The notes under the pieces were generated by a model. That model was not told where the DNA came from and made no database searches. It saw nothing but the letters and a program-made list of their open reading frames with translations. A stretch of DNA of 64,000 nucleotides from Rhodobacter maris. Its GTDB lineage: Bacteria > Pseudomonadota > Alphaproteobacteria > Rhodobacterales > Rhodobacteraceae. How positions within the stretch are numbered: position 1 is the stretch's first letter; every line of letters begins with the position of its first letter. A program made the position numbers and the translations under genes. The DNA lies in contig NZ_OBMT01000010.1 of the NCBI RefSeq assembly GCF_900217815.1, positions 1 to 64,000 of the forward strand. Reading direction: 5' to 3'. Shown here in pieces: positions 24,198 through 32,670 of this stretch.

Positions 24198-25772
24198 ATG
24201 ACTTTCGACCTGCCCGCCGACGACCCGGTGCCGCCCTTGCCGGACCTCGATTTGCCCTTTCTGACCCCACCACCGCCGCGCCGCGGACGGGCGCTGATGA
24301 TTCAGGGCACGAGTTCGGATGTGGGCAAGAGCCTGCTTGTCGCCGGACTCTGCCGCGCCTATGCGCGCCGTGGGCTGAAAGTGGCGCCCTTCAAGGCGCA
24401 GAACATGTCGAACAATGCCGCGGTAACGGTGGACAGCGATCTGCCGGTCGGCCCCGATGGGGCGGTGCATCGGGGCGAGATCGGCCGGGCGCAGGCGTTG
24501 CAGGCGCGCGCAGCGGGGCGTGCCGCCTCGATCCATATGAATCCCGTTTTGTTGAAGCCGCAGGCGCTGATCGGATCGCAGGTGGTGCTGCGCGGTCGCC
24601 CGCTCGGCAACTGGCCCGCGCGCCATTATCACCATCTGAAACCCTTCCTGATGCCCGCCGTGATCGACAGCTATCGCCGGATTGCCGCCGAGGCTGATCT
24701 GGTGCTTGTCGAAGGTGCGGGGGCGGCGACCGAAACCTGGATCAAGGAAAGCGACATCACCAATATGCGGTTGGCAGAAGAGGTCGATCTGCCTGTTGTG
24801 CTGCTCACCGACAATGACCGAGGTGGCGCGCTTGCCGCAGTCGTCGGCAGCTGGATGCTCCATGACGCGGCCGAGCGCGCGCGCGTGAAAGGTATTCTTG
24901 TCAACAAGTTCAGAGGGTATCTTTCGCTTTATGAGCCCGCCTGCCTGACCATGACCGAGTACACCGGCTGGCCCGTTCTCGGGGTCGCGCGCTGGTTCGA
25001 GGGGGCGGCGCAACTTCCTGCCGAGGATGCGCTCGCGCTCGCGCGGCCTGCCGAGGGGCAGGGCGCGGGGCTCGTCATCGCGGTCCCGCATCTCGACGGC
25101 GTGGCGAATTTCGACGATCTCGACCCGCTTGGCGCCGAGCCCGGGGTCGATTTGCGCTGGGTGCGCCCCGGCCAGCCGATCCCGGCCGACGCCGATGTCG
25201 TGCTGCTGCCGGGGTCAAAGACCACGCGCAAGGCGCTCGAAACACTTCGCGCAGAGGGATGGGATACCGATATCCGCGCGCATCTGCGCCGCGGCGGCCG
25301 CGTGGTCGGCATCTGTGCGGGCTTTCAGATGCTCGGCCGTCTGGTGCGCGACCCCGAAGGTATCGAAGGCGCGCCGGGCGAGACCGCGGGGCTCGGGCTT
25401 CTCGATCTGGAAACGGTGATCGGGGCCGAAAAGGCGCTCACCGAGATTACAGCCCTTGACCGGATCAGCGGCACGCGGATCCGCGGTTACGAGATGCATA
25501 TGGGGCGCACCAGCGGAGAGGGGCTGTCGCAGCCGTGGTTCGACCTGGAGGGACGGCCGGAAGGGGCGATTTCCCCCGATGGCCGGGTGATGGGGGGCTA
25601 TCTGCACGGGATCTTCGGGGCGGACGGGTTTCGCAATCACTGGATTGAGGCAATGGGGGGGCGTGCCGCGGGGCGCGATCACGAGGCGCAGATCGACGCG
25701 GCGCTTGATGCGCTCGCCGACCAGCTTGAAAGAGACCTCGATCTCGACGCACTTCTGGCGCTCGCGCAATGA
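24198..25772 (+). CDS. cobQ: Cobyric acid synthase, divergent copy 1
   Basis: CobQ-type glutamine-dependent amidase that amidates adenosylcobyrinic acid a,c-diamide to cobyric acid. The N-terminal P-loop-like GTSSDVGKSLLVAGLCRAYARRG, KAQNMSNN, and the C-terminal class I glutaminase triad (Cys in GICAGFQMLG, His in YLHGIF) are all present. The copy is unusual in a Pro/Asp-rich N-terminal extension of about 30 residues. It also has an insertion of about 12 residues between NNAAVT and GEIGRAQ, next to the ATP site. The start is uncertain: ATG 24198 (weak GGA upstream) or TTG 24174. It overlaps the second cobQ by ATGA. Confidence 0.85.
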   Translation: MTFDLPADDPVPPLPDLDLPFLTPPPPRRGRALMIQGTSSDVGKSLLVAGLCRAYARRGLKVAPFKAQNMSNNAAVTVDSDLPVGPDGAVHRGEIGRAQALQARAAGRAASIHMNPVLLKPQALIGSQVVLRGRPLGNWPARHYHHLKPFLMPAVIDSYRRIAAEADLVLVEGAGAATETWIKESDITNMRLAEEVDLPVVLLTDNDRGGALAAVVGSWMLHDAAERARVKGILVNKFRGYLSLYEPACLTMTEYTGWPVLGVARWFEGAAQLPAEDALALARPAEGQGAGLVIAVPHLDGVANFDDLDPLGAEPGVDLRWVRPGQPIPADADVVLLPGSKTTRKALETLRAEGWDTDIRAHLRRGGRVVGICAGFQMLGRLVRDPEGIEGAPGETAGLGLLDLETVIGAEKALTEITALDRISGTRIRGYEMHMGRTSGEGLSQPWFDLEGRPEGAISPDGRVMGGYLHGIFGADGFRNHWIEAMGGRAAGRDHEAQIDAALDALADQLERDLDLDALLALAQ

Positions 25773-27223
25773 GCGCGCGGCGGCTGATGGTGCTTGGCAC
25801 CGGCTCGGACGTGGGCAAAAGCCTGTTCGTGGCGGGGCTTGCGCGCGCCTATGCCCGGCGCGGCCTGAGAGTCGCTCCGTTCAAGGCGCAGAACATGTCG
25901 AACAATGCCGCCGTCACCGCGGATGGCGGCGAGATCGGCCGGGCGCAGGCGTTGCAGGCGCGCGCGGCGGGAGTGGCGCTCTCGGTCGATATGAACCCGG
26001 TGCTTCTGAAGCCCGACACCGATATCGATGCGCAGGTTGTGGTGCAGGGCGAGGTGCTTGGCCGCTACTCCGCGGCCGGGTATCAGCGCCTCAAGCCGCA
26101 GCTCCGGCCGCGTGTGCTTGAGAGTCTGAACCGGCTTTCCAGCTCGCATGACCTCGTGCTGATCGAGGGGGCGGGAAGCGGAGCGGAGCGGTATCTGCGC
26201 GCGCAGGACATTTCCAACATGGGGCTTGCAGAGGCTGCCGATCTGCCGGTCCTGCTTCTGGGAGACGAGTCGCGCGGCGGCGTGACCGCGGCGACGATCG
26301 GTCATCATTATCTCTGGAGCGGTTCCGAACGCGCCCGGGTCGGCGGGGTGGTGGTGACAAAATTCCGGGGTGATCCGGCGATTTTCGCCCGCGCCGCGGC
26401 CGAAATTCGTGCCGAGACCGGCTGGCCGGTGCTCGGGCTGCTGCGCTGGTCGGAAGCGGCACGGCGTCTGCCGGAAGAAGACTCGCTCGGGCTTGGCCGC
26501 GCTGCGCGCCGCAAGGGCGCGCTCGTCATCGCCGTGCTCGACCTGCCCCGGGTCGCAAATTTCGACGATCTCGACCCGCTTGCGGCCGAACCCGGGGTTG
26601 ATCTGCGCTGGGTGCATTCCGGCCAGCCGATCCCGGCCGAGGCTGCCGTGGTGATCCTGCCCGGCTCGAAAGCGACGCGCGCGGCGCTTGCAACGGTTTT
26701 TGCCGAGGGATGGGACATCGATCTGCGCGCCCATCTCCGCCGCGGCGGGCGGGTGGTGGGTATCTGTGCGGGCTTCCAGATGCTCGGCCGCAAGGTCTGC
26801 GACCCCGATGGCATCGAGGGCGCGCCGGGCGAGACCCCCGGTCTGGGCTTGCTCGAGATTGACACCGTGATCGGAAAAGCGAAGCGGCTGGCGGAGATCG
26901 ACGCGTCCGATACCCTCTCCGGTGCCAGGGTGACGGGCTACGAGATGCATATGGGCGAGACCCGCGGTGCGGGTCTCGCTCGCCCCTGGCTTTGCCCCGG
27001 CGGTCGGCCCGAGGGGGCAGTTTCCGCCGATGGCCGGGTGGCAGGCACCTATCTGCACGGAATTTTCGCTGCCGCGGGCTTTCGGGCGCAGTGGCTCGCG
27101 GGGCTCGGCTGTGCCGCCCAGGCGCAGGACCATGGCGCGCAGCTCGAGGCGGCGCTTGATGCCTTTGCCGCGGAGATCGAGGCCGATCTCGATCTTGAGG
27201 CGTTGCTCACTCTGGCCCGCTGA
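25769..27223 (+). CDS. cobQ: Cobyric acid synthase, copy 2
   Basis: Second CobQ in tandem, 484 residues, the usual length. It shares long colinear blocks with copy 1: GSDVGKSLFVAGLARAYARRG, KAQNMSNNAAVTADGGEIGRAQ, NFDDLDPLAAEPGVDLRW, GICAGFQMLGRKV, GYEMHMGETRG and YLHGIFAAAGF. Here the ATP-site loop is canonical, without the insertion of copy 1. All catalytic residues appear intact. It begins in an ATGA overlap with copy 1, so the pair is translationally coupled. Its 3' end overlaps the convergent small DUF6525-like gene by 17 bp. No other cobalamin biosynthesis gene is visible in the window. Confidence 0.9.
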   Translation: MSARRLMVLGTGSDVGKSLFVAGLARAYARRGLRVAPFKAQNMSNNAAVTADGGEIGRAQALQARAAGVALSVDMNPVLLKPDTDIDAQVVVQGEVLGRYSAAGYQRLKPQLRPRVLESLNRLSSSHDLVLIEGAGSGAERYLRAQDISNMGLAEAADLPVLLLGDESRGGVTAATIGHHYLWSGSERARVGGVVVTKFRGDPAIFARAAAEIRAETGWPVLGLLRWSEAARRLPEEDSLGLGRAARRKGALVIAVLDLPRVANFDDLDPLAAEPGVDLRWVHSGQPIPAEAAVVILPGSKATRAALATVFAEGWDIDLRAHLRRGGRVVGICAGFQMLGRKVCDPDGIEGAPGETPGLGLLEIDTVIGKAKRLAEIDASDTLSGARVTGYEMHMGETRGAGLARPWLCPGGRPEGAVSADGRVAGTYLHGIFAAAGFRAQWLAGLGCAAQAQDHGAQLEAALDAFAAEIEADLDLEALLTLAR

Positions 27224-27494
27224 ATCGCTGCGCCGCAGGCGGCGGAGATCCCGCCGGAGGGCGCCCCTCGCGGGCGAGGGTGCGCCTCTCGGCGGCGTCG
27301 AGATATTCGCGCGCGGCCTGTGCGCACCCGCTCTCCGCCAGCGCCCGCGCCCAGAGCCGGGCCACCGAGGCGGCTGACCAGGGCAGCACCGCCTGCGCCA
27401 GCCAGGCCCGCGCGGGGGCGGGCAGGCGGTCATAGGCGGCCATCGGATCGCGGCGCATCCGCCGAGGCAGCGGGCTGGAGAGATTGCGCCTCAT
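27207..27494 (-). CDS. Small conserved protein, DUF6525-like
   Basis: A 95-residue basic protein beginning [22 protein letters not shown], followed by a short helical region [24 protein letters not shown] and a low-complexity Pro/Arg tail. It resembles a small Rhodobacterales family that I recall as DUF6525, usually next to a CobW-type GTPase. The ATG overlaps the stop codon of the zinc GTPase gene (TCAT on the plus strand at 27491-27494), so it is coupled to it and falls under the same Zur control. Function is unknown; the basic N-terminus could bind nucleic acid or act as a partner of the GTPase. Confidence 0.7.
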   Translation of the reverse strand: MRRNLSSPLPRRMRRDPMAAYDRLPAPARAWLAQAVLPWSAASVARLWARALAESGCAQAAREYLDAAERRTLAREGRPPAGSPPPAAQRFSGPE

Positions 27495-28699
27495 GCGGCG
27501 CGGCCCCAGCGTGGGAACGGGTCTTCCAGCCCTTCCCAAAGCCTGGGCAGAAAGGCGGTTTCCGGCACGAGACAGCGGTTGAGCATGCTCTCGATGCGGG
27601 CACGGTTCATCGCGTCCATCCGGCCGATGAATACCATCTCCTGCCGCCGGTCGCCAAACTCCTGCGCCAGCTTTGCCGCCATCCGTGCGCGCGCCTCTTC
27701 GGGCCAGTGTTGCTCCGGCACGGCAGCCCACCACAGGCCAAGCGCCTTCACCTCCAGCATCGGCCCGGCGACCGAGAATTCCCCTACCCAGTCGGGCCGC
27801 GTGGCGAGCCAGAAATGCCCCTTGGCGCGGATCACGCCGGGCAGCGGGGTTTGAAAGAACTCCGCCAGTTTCGCCGGCTCGAAGGGACGCTCGGCGCGGA
27901 AAACGAAGGAGGTGATGCCGTATTCGGCGTCTTCGGGCACATGGTCGGCAAAGCCGTAAAGCTCCTGCGCCCAGGTGGGGTGGCGATGCGCCGCCGCGAA
28001 GCTGAAGCGCCCGGTGCCAAGGATGTCTGAGGGCGCGACCTTACCGTGATCCGTTTCGATGATTCTGGCATCGGCATTCAGCGCCCGCAGGATCGCGCGG
28101 GCATTGGCCAAGTCTTCGGTGCTGGCCGAGGAGACCTTGTTGAGCACGATCACATCGGCAAATTCGATCTGTTCGGTCAGAAGCTGCACAAGGCTGCGTT
28201 CATCCTCGGGCCCCAGTTCCACGCCGCGATCGGCCAGAAACTCCGGTGCGGAAAAATCCCGGGTAAGGTTGGCCGCATCGACCACCGTCACCATCGTGTC
28301 AAGCCGCGCGATATCATCGAGGGCCGCCCCCTTGTCATCGCGGAACTCGAAGGTCGCCGCGACCGGCAGCGGTTCGGAAACCCCTGTTGATTCAATCAGC
28401 AGGTACTCGAACCGCCCTTCCTCGGCGAGGCGGCGCACCTCCACCAGCAGATCGTCGCGCAGGGTGCAGCAAATGCAGCCATTGGTCATCTCGACCAGTT
28501 TTTCCTCGCCGCGGCTGAGGCTGGCGCCGGCGCGCACCAGATCGGCGTCAATATTCACCTCCGACATGTCATTGACGATCACCGCCACCTTGAGCCCCGC
28601 GCGATTGGCGAGGATGTGGTTGAGAAGAGTGGTTTTTCCGGCACCGAGAAAGCCGGAGAGAACAGTGACGGGAAGGCGATCCGGGGTGGGGGCGGCCAT
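27491..28699 (-). CDS. zigA: Zinc-responsive COG0523 GTPase (ZigA/ZNG type)
   Basis: G3E-family metallochaperone GTPase of 402 residues. Walker A is GFLGAGKT (16-23), the metal-binding CxCC is GCICC (C75, C77, C78), followed by [14 protein letters not shown] and the NKVS base-specificity motif. The C-terminal CobW_C domain holds [18 protein letters not shown] and HFWLATRPD. Sequence style and the perfect Zur palindrome in its promoter argue for zinc delivery under zinc starvation rather than cobalamin synthesis, despite the cobQ neighbours. It is co-transcribed with the small gene at 27207-27494. Confidence 0.87.
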   Translation of the reverse strand: MAAPTPDRLPVTVLSGFLGAGKTTLLNHILANRAGLKVAVIVNDMSEVNIDADLVRAGASLSRGEEKLVEMTNGCICCTLRDDLLVEVRRLAEEGRFEYLLIESTGVSEPLPVAATFEFRDDKGAALDDIARLDTMVTVVDAANLTRDFSAPEFLADRGVELGPEDERSLVQLLTEQIEFADVIVLNKVSSASTEDLANARAILRALNADARIIETDHGKVAPSDILGTGRFSFAAAHRHPTWAQELYGFADHVPEDAEYGITSFVFRAERPFEPAKLAEFFQTPLPGVIRAKGHFWLATRPDWVGEFSVAGPMLEVKALGLWWAAVPEQHWPEEARARMAAKLAQEFGDRRQEMVFIGRMDAMNRARIESMLNRCLVPETAFLPRLWEGLEDPFPRWGRAA

Positions 28700-28726
28700 G
28701 CAGAGCTCCTGTTACAAGATAACTAT

Positions 28727-28741
28727 TGTTATAGTATAACA
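28727..28741. promoter_or_regulatory. Zur box
   Basis: TGTTATA-G-TATAACA is a perfect 15-bp palindrome matching the core of the Zur consensus. It lies 28-42 bp upstream of the zigA-like start codon. A weaker GTTA-N5-TAAC dyad adjoins it at 28711-28723, suggesting two Zur dimers. Confidence 0.8.
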
Positions 28742-28742
28742 G

Positions 28743-29228
28743 TCATCGAAGGCAAGTGCCCGATCCTGCGCCATGTCTGGCGGCTGGGGCCGCCGTGCGA
28801 CAAACCGCGCCCTTGAAGCGGGTTGCGCCCGGCTTGAGTGCCCAACCAATACCTGCGCGAGCTTCCGAGACACCGGGGCAGGCCCGCAGATACGCCTCCT
28901 CGTCTTTGATGCTCCAAGAGAGGCGCTCGACAAAACGGTCTCCCGCCAAGCTGCAAGCTGAGGCGCTTTGTTTCACGAGGGTGGGGAGAGCACGGCGCGG
29001 ATGCTGCATTTTGACGCGGCCGGGGGCGCAGATCTGCGCCGGCTCGCTCTTCCTCGGCGCTTCGGCCTCGGCCGAAGGGCCTCTCGCCCGTGGCCAAAGC
29101 GCCGTACACACTTCGTTAATGTCCTGTCGGTTATGAAATACCGACAATTCTACTGATCTGCTTGAAGTCGCGATGCCAAATGGCGCGCGAGTTCGGGCGC
29201 AGGGTGCAGCGTGCCGAGGGTGACAAGT
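28743..29228. other. Long intergenic region zigA/diguanylate cyclase
   Basis: About 486 bp without a convincing gene; open frames in it have low-complexity Arg/Ala/Pro translations. An inverted repeat TGTCGGT-TATGAAAT-ACCGACA at 29125-29146 lies about 80 bp before the cyclase start and may be an operator or a leader hairpin. Confidence 0.5.
29125..29146. repeat. Inverted repeat upstream of the GGDEF-EAL gene
   Basis: Perfect 7-bp arms TGTCGGT (29125-29131) / ACCGACA (29140-29146) around an 8-nt A+T-rich spacer, placed in the presumed promoter or leader of the c-di-GMP gene. Confidence 0.4.
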
Positions 29229-31322
29229 ATGACGGAAGCGCCGGGGCATCCCGCCGCACAGGTGGAGCCAGCGGCACCGGCCGGAGCCTCTCCGCTTCCG
29301 GACAAGATCGAGCGCTGGCTTCTCAAAACGGCCTACAGCAACAATTTCGCGAATATCGGCGTCAACCTCGTGGCCGGGATTGCGATGACGGCGCTGCTTG
29401 CCCGCGCCTCGCAAAGCGCTGTTCCGGCGATTCTTCTCGGTATCGCGCTGTTTCTGCTTTCGGCCGGACGTTTCGCCCTGAGCTGTGGCGTCGGGCTCGG
29501 ATGCGATGATATCCTCGCGACCCCGGCCCGCAGGCTCAGCCGGTTGCGCCTGCTCTATGGCACCGGGCTCTTTCTCGGCGCGCTGTGGTGGGTGGGAATG
29601 ACCGCGCTTGCCTTCGAGAGCGGGGATGACAGGGTGCGCTATGCGGTGCTGATCGTGCTTTCCGCGCTGGCCGCCGGCGCCACCGGTATTCTTGCCGCGC
29701 AAGTGCAGATCGGGCGGTTCTACATCGCGCTGATGCTGATCCAGGGCTCGGCACAGCTCGCCCTTTCGAGCGACGGCGATATCGTGCTGGCGGGGCTCGG
29801 GCCGGTGTTTCTCGTGGTGATGCTGATCGTGCATCGCAACAACCATGCGATCCTCGTGCAATCGCTCGACCTGCGCTTTCGCAACGATGACCTTCTGGCC
29901 GATCTGAAGACCCAGAAAGGCGCGCTGACCGAGCTCAATACCACGCTCGAAGGGCGCGTCGCGCTGCGCACCGCGGATCTCAAACATGCCGCCGAACATG
30001 ATTGCCTGACGCAGTGTCTCAACCGTCAGGGGATCCTCGAATGGGTCGACCAGCAGACCAGCCCGGGCCGCTTCTGCACCACGATCTTTCTTGATCTCGA
30101 CCGCTTCAAACAGATCAACGACGGGCTCGGCCATACGGTGGGCGATTGTGTGCTGACCGAAGTGGCGCGCCGGCTTGAAGCGGCGATGCCCGAGGGCGCG
30201 GCGCTGTGCCGTTGGGGCGGCGATGAATTCGTGGCGATCGCGCCGAGCTGCGAGCCGGAGGCAATCGCCACGGGTGCGGCGCTTGCCGACCGGCTGCGCA
30301 GCGCGATCCGCGAGAAGATCAGCGTGAGCGGGTGCGAGATTCATGTCTCTCTGAGCGCCGGCGTCGCCGTTTGCGCGCTTGAGGCGGCCGCGGTGAGCGA
30401 GGCGATCCGCTTTGCCGATCTTGCGGCGAGCGAGGCGAAGGGGCGCGGCCGTGGCGCCACCGTGGTCTTTTCGGAAGATTTCGCCGCCCGGCAGGAGCGC
30501 AAGGCGATCCTCGGGCAGGCACTCAAGGGCGCGGTTGGCAATGGCGAGCTTTCGGTCGTGTTCCAGCCGATCGTCGATGCGGTGACGCAGGAGCCGGAGG
30601 CCTATGAAGTGCTTCTGCGCTGGACGAACCCGGTTCTGGGGCGGATCTCTGCCGAGGAATTCATCCCGATGGCGGAGGAAACGGGGCTGATCGTCGAGAT
30701 CGGCGCTTTCGCGATCGACGCGGCGTTCAGCCGGTTCTCCCGCTGGCCGCAGCGCAAGGAAAGCTGCCGGATTGCCCTGAATGCCTCGATCCAGCAATTG
30801 ATCGCGCCGGGGTATGTCGAGACACTGCGCGCGGCGGCGCGTCGATATGGCATCGCGCCAAAAGCCATCGTGATCGAGGTGACGGAATCGATTTTTGCCG
30901 ATGCTTATATGGACCTGACGCAGAACGTGCTGTTCCGGCTTCAGGATCTGGGCATCGATATTCATATCGACGATTTCGGCACCGGATTTTCCTCGCTTTC
31001 GCGCCTTCATGAGATGCCGGTTCAGGCGATCAAGATCGACCAGTCCTTCGTGCGGCGGATGGATCCGCAGGCCGTCGCGATCATCGAGGGCAGCGTCAGC
31101 ATCGCCGAGAAATTCGGCATTGCCACCGTTGCCGAGGGGGTGGAGACGCAGGCACAGGCCGCGCAGCTTCGGGCAATGCGGGTCACTTATATGCAGGGCT
31201 ATCTGTTCGGTCGGCCCGAGATCGCCCCGACCCTGACCCCGGCCACCGAAACCGCTGCCGCGCCACGGGCTGCGCCCGGCGCGGAGGGGTTCGGCGGGGA
31301 ACAAGCGCGCCGAAGCGCCTGA
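29229..31322 (+). CDS. Membrane-anchored GGDEF-EAL c-di-GMP enzyme
   Basis: A 697-residue inner-membrane protein. Roughly five to six hydrophobic segments (about 30-215) form an uncharacterised sensor. A short coiled segment leads to a GGDEF domain with intact GGDEF at 330-334 and an EAL domain whose signature reads EVL (460-462). The EAL catalytic residues look preserved: Asn in ALNAS, Glu in VIEVTES, DDFGTGFSSL, Lys-Asp in IKIDQSFV and Glu in AEGVET. It could therefore both make and degrade c-di-GMP. ATG 29229 follows GAGGG at 29216-29220; a GTG at 29211 is an alternative. A divergent promoter region with an inverted repeat precedes it. Confidence 0.88.
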   Translation: MTEAPGHPAAQVEPAAPAGASPLPDKIERWLLKTAYSNNFANIGVNLVAGIAMTALLARASQSAVPAILLGIALFLLSAGRFALSCGVGLGCDDILATPARRLSRLRLLYGTGLFLGALWWVGMTALAFESGDDRVRYAVLIVLSALAAGATGILAAQVQIGRFYIALMLIQGSAQLALSSDGDIVLAGLGPVFLVVMLIVHRNNHAILVQSLDLRFRNDDLLADLKTQKGALTELNTTLEGRVALRTADLKHAAEHDCLTQCLNRQGILEWVDQQTSPGRFCTTIFLDLDRFKQINDGLGHTVGDCVLTEVARRLEAAMPEGAALCRWGGDEFVAIAPSCEPEAIATGAALADRLRSAIREKISVSGCEIHVSLSAGVAVCALEAAAVSEAIRFADLAASEAKGRGRGATVVFSEDFAARQERKAILGQALKGAVGNGELSVVFQPIVDAVTQEPEAYEVLLRWTNPVLGRISAEEFIPMAEETGLIVEIGAFAIDAAFSRFSRWPQRKESCRIALNASIQQLIAPGYVETLRAAARRYGIAPKAIVIEVTESIFADAYMDLTQNVLFRLQDLGIDIHIDDFGTGFSSLSRLHEMPVQAIKIDQSFVRRMDPQAVAIIEGSVSIAEKFGIATVAEGVETQAQAAQLRAMRVTYMQGYLFGRPEIAPTLTPATETAAAPRAAPGAEGFGGEQARRSA

Positions 31323-31355
31323 CAGGCGAAGGCGCGCGGATGAACGCGCGCGGGT

Positions 31356-32606
31356 TCAGAAGCGGTTCGGAGCGAAAGGCGCAAGCGCGATCGGCGCGGC
31401 GCGGTGCGCGGCGAGCGCGGCCACGAGTTCCGCCGTGCCCGCCGATTGCGTGAGCCCGAGGTGCCCGTGCCCGAAGGCATAGATCACCCGCGCGCAGCCC
31501 GGTGCGCGGCCAATCACCGGCAGGCTGTCGGGGAGCGAGGGGCGGAAGCCCATCCATTGCACGCCCCCTTTCGGGTCGAAGCCGGGCAAAAAGGCCGCGG
31601 TCTTTTCCACGAGAATTTCGGCCCGGCGGTAATTCGGCGCGAGGTCAAGCCCGCCCAGTTCCACCGCCCCGCCGACGCGCAGCCCGCCTCCGATCTTGCT
31701 CACCACAAAGCCGTGGTTGGAAAATGTCACATGCGTGCGCAGATCGACGCTCGCGGTCGGGAAGGTGGTGTTGTAGCCGCGCTCGGTCTCAAGCGGGATC
31801 TTGTCGCCCAGCATCTGCGCGATCCGGTGCGACCAGGCCCCTGCGGCGACCACGATCCGCCCGGCGCGGCGCAGCCCCGCGGGCGTGACCACCTCGACCC
31901 CGCCGTCAAAGGGGCGCACCGATGTCACCTCGGTAATCTCGATCGTGCCGCCCTGCGCGCGGAAACGCTCGGCCAGATGTTCGGTCCAAAGTGCGGGATC
32001 GACGGTGTTCATCCAATCCGGCGTAAAGCCCGCATGGGTAAAGCGCGGGCTCAGCCCGGGCTGAATTTCTGCAATCGCCTCGGGGCTTTGCAACAGATCA
32101 AAGGCGATGCCATGGGCACGCCGCATCGCCCAGGCGGGGGCGGCGGCGTCGAATTCTCCGCGGCCCTCATAGAGCTGAAGCTGGCCCTCGCGCCGCATCA
32201 GCGCCTCGCCGTCGACAGCCGCGATCTGCCGCTCCAGCGCGGCGCGCGAGAGCGCCATCAGCCCCGCCTGTGCCTCGATTGCGGCGGCAAAGCGGGCCTT
32301 GGCCGTGGCGCGCCAGAAATGCACCATCCAGGGCAGGATCTTGAGCGCATAGGCCGGGCGCAGCGACAAGGGCCCGAGCGGATCGAGGAGCCATTTCGGC
32401 GCCTTGCGCATGATGCCGGGCGCGGCGAGCGGCTCGACATCGGTGAAGGCAAAGGCCCCGGCATTGCCGCGCGAGGCCTCTGCCGCCACGCCCTTGCGGT
32501 CAAGGATATAGACCCGATGCCCCTCTGCCTGAAGGGCGAGGGCGGTGCTGATGCCGATGATCCCGGCGCCGATGACGAGGATATCCGGTTCGGTCGATTG
32601 AGGCAT
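31356..32606 (-). CDS. FAD-dependent D-amino acid dehydrogenase, likely D-hydroxyproline dehydrogenase
   Basis: DadA/DAO-family flavoprotein of 416 residues. The N-terminal Rossmann motif is VIGAGIIGISTALALQAEG; RGNAGAFAFTDVEPLAAPGIM follows, then the DAO core and the C-terminal FAD-contacting GHGHLGLTQSAGTAELVA. It is typical of the enzyme that oxidises cis-4-hydroxy-D-proline to pyrroline-4-hydroxy-2-carboxylate, and it sits next to the epimerase and deaminase of that pathway. ATG 32606 is used because the Rossmann fold follows at once; a frame opens further upstream but overlaps the epimerase terminator. An intrinsic terminator separates it from the upstream operon genes. Confidence 0.85.
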   Translation of the reverse strand: MPQSTEPDILVIGAGIIGISTALALQAEGHRVYILDRKGVAAEASRGNAGAFAFTDVEPLAAPGIMRKAPKWLLDPLGPLSLRPAYALKILPWMVHFWRATAKARFAAAIEAQAGLMALSRAALERQIAAVDGEALMRREGQLQLYEGRGEFDAAAPAWAMRRAHGIAFDLLQSPEAIAEIQPGLSPRFTHAGFTPDWMNTVDPALWTEHLAERFRAQGGTIEITEVTSVRPFDGGVEVVTPAGLRRAGRIVVAAGAWSHRIAQMLGDKIPLETERGYNTTFPTASVDLRTHVTFSNHGFVVSKIGGGLRVGGAVELGGLDLAPNYRRAEILVEKTAAFLPGFDPKGGVQWMGFRPSLPDSLPVIGRAPGCARVIYAFGHGHLGLTQSAGTAELVAALAAHRAAPIALAPFAPNRF

Positions 32607-32630
32607 GGCGAGGCTCGCGCGGTTGGATAA

Positions 32631-32664
32631 AAGGCGCCCCCGAGGCACCGGGTGCCGGGGGCGC
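32631..32664 (-). terminator. Intrinsic terminator inside the hydroxyproline gene string
   Basis: Stem GCGCCCCCG (32634-32642) / CGGGGGCGC (32656-32664) extended by an inner GGCACC/GGTGCC. On the minus strand it is followed by CCTTTTATCC. It lies just after the epimerase stop codon and before the dehydrogenase start. Confidence 0.75.
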
Positions 32665-32670
32665 AGGGGG

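Noticed and set aside
27491-28699. CobW of the cobalamin pathway
   Set aside because: Neighbouring cobQ genes invite this label, but the perfect Zur palindrome in the promoter indicates a zinc-regulated COG0523 member.
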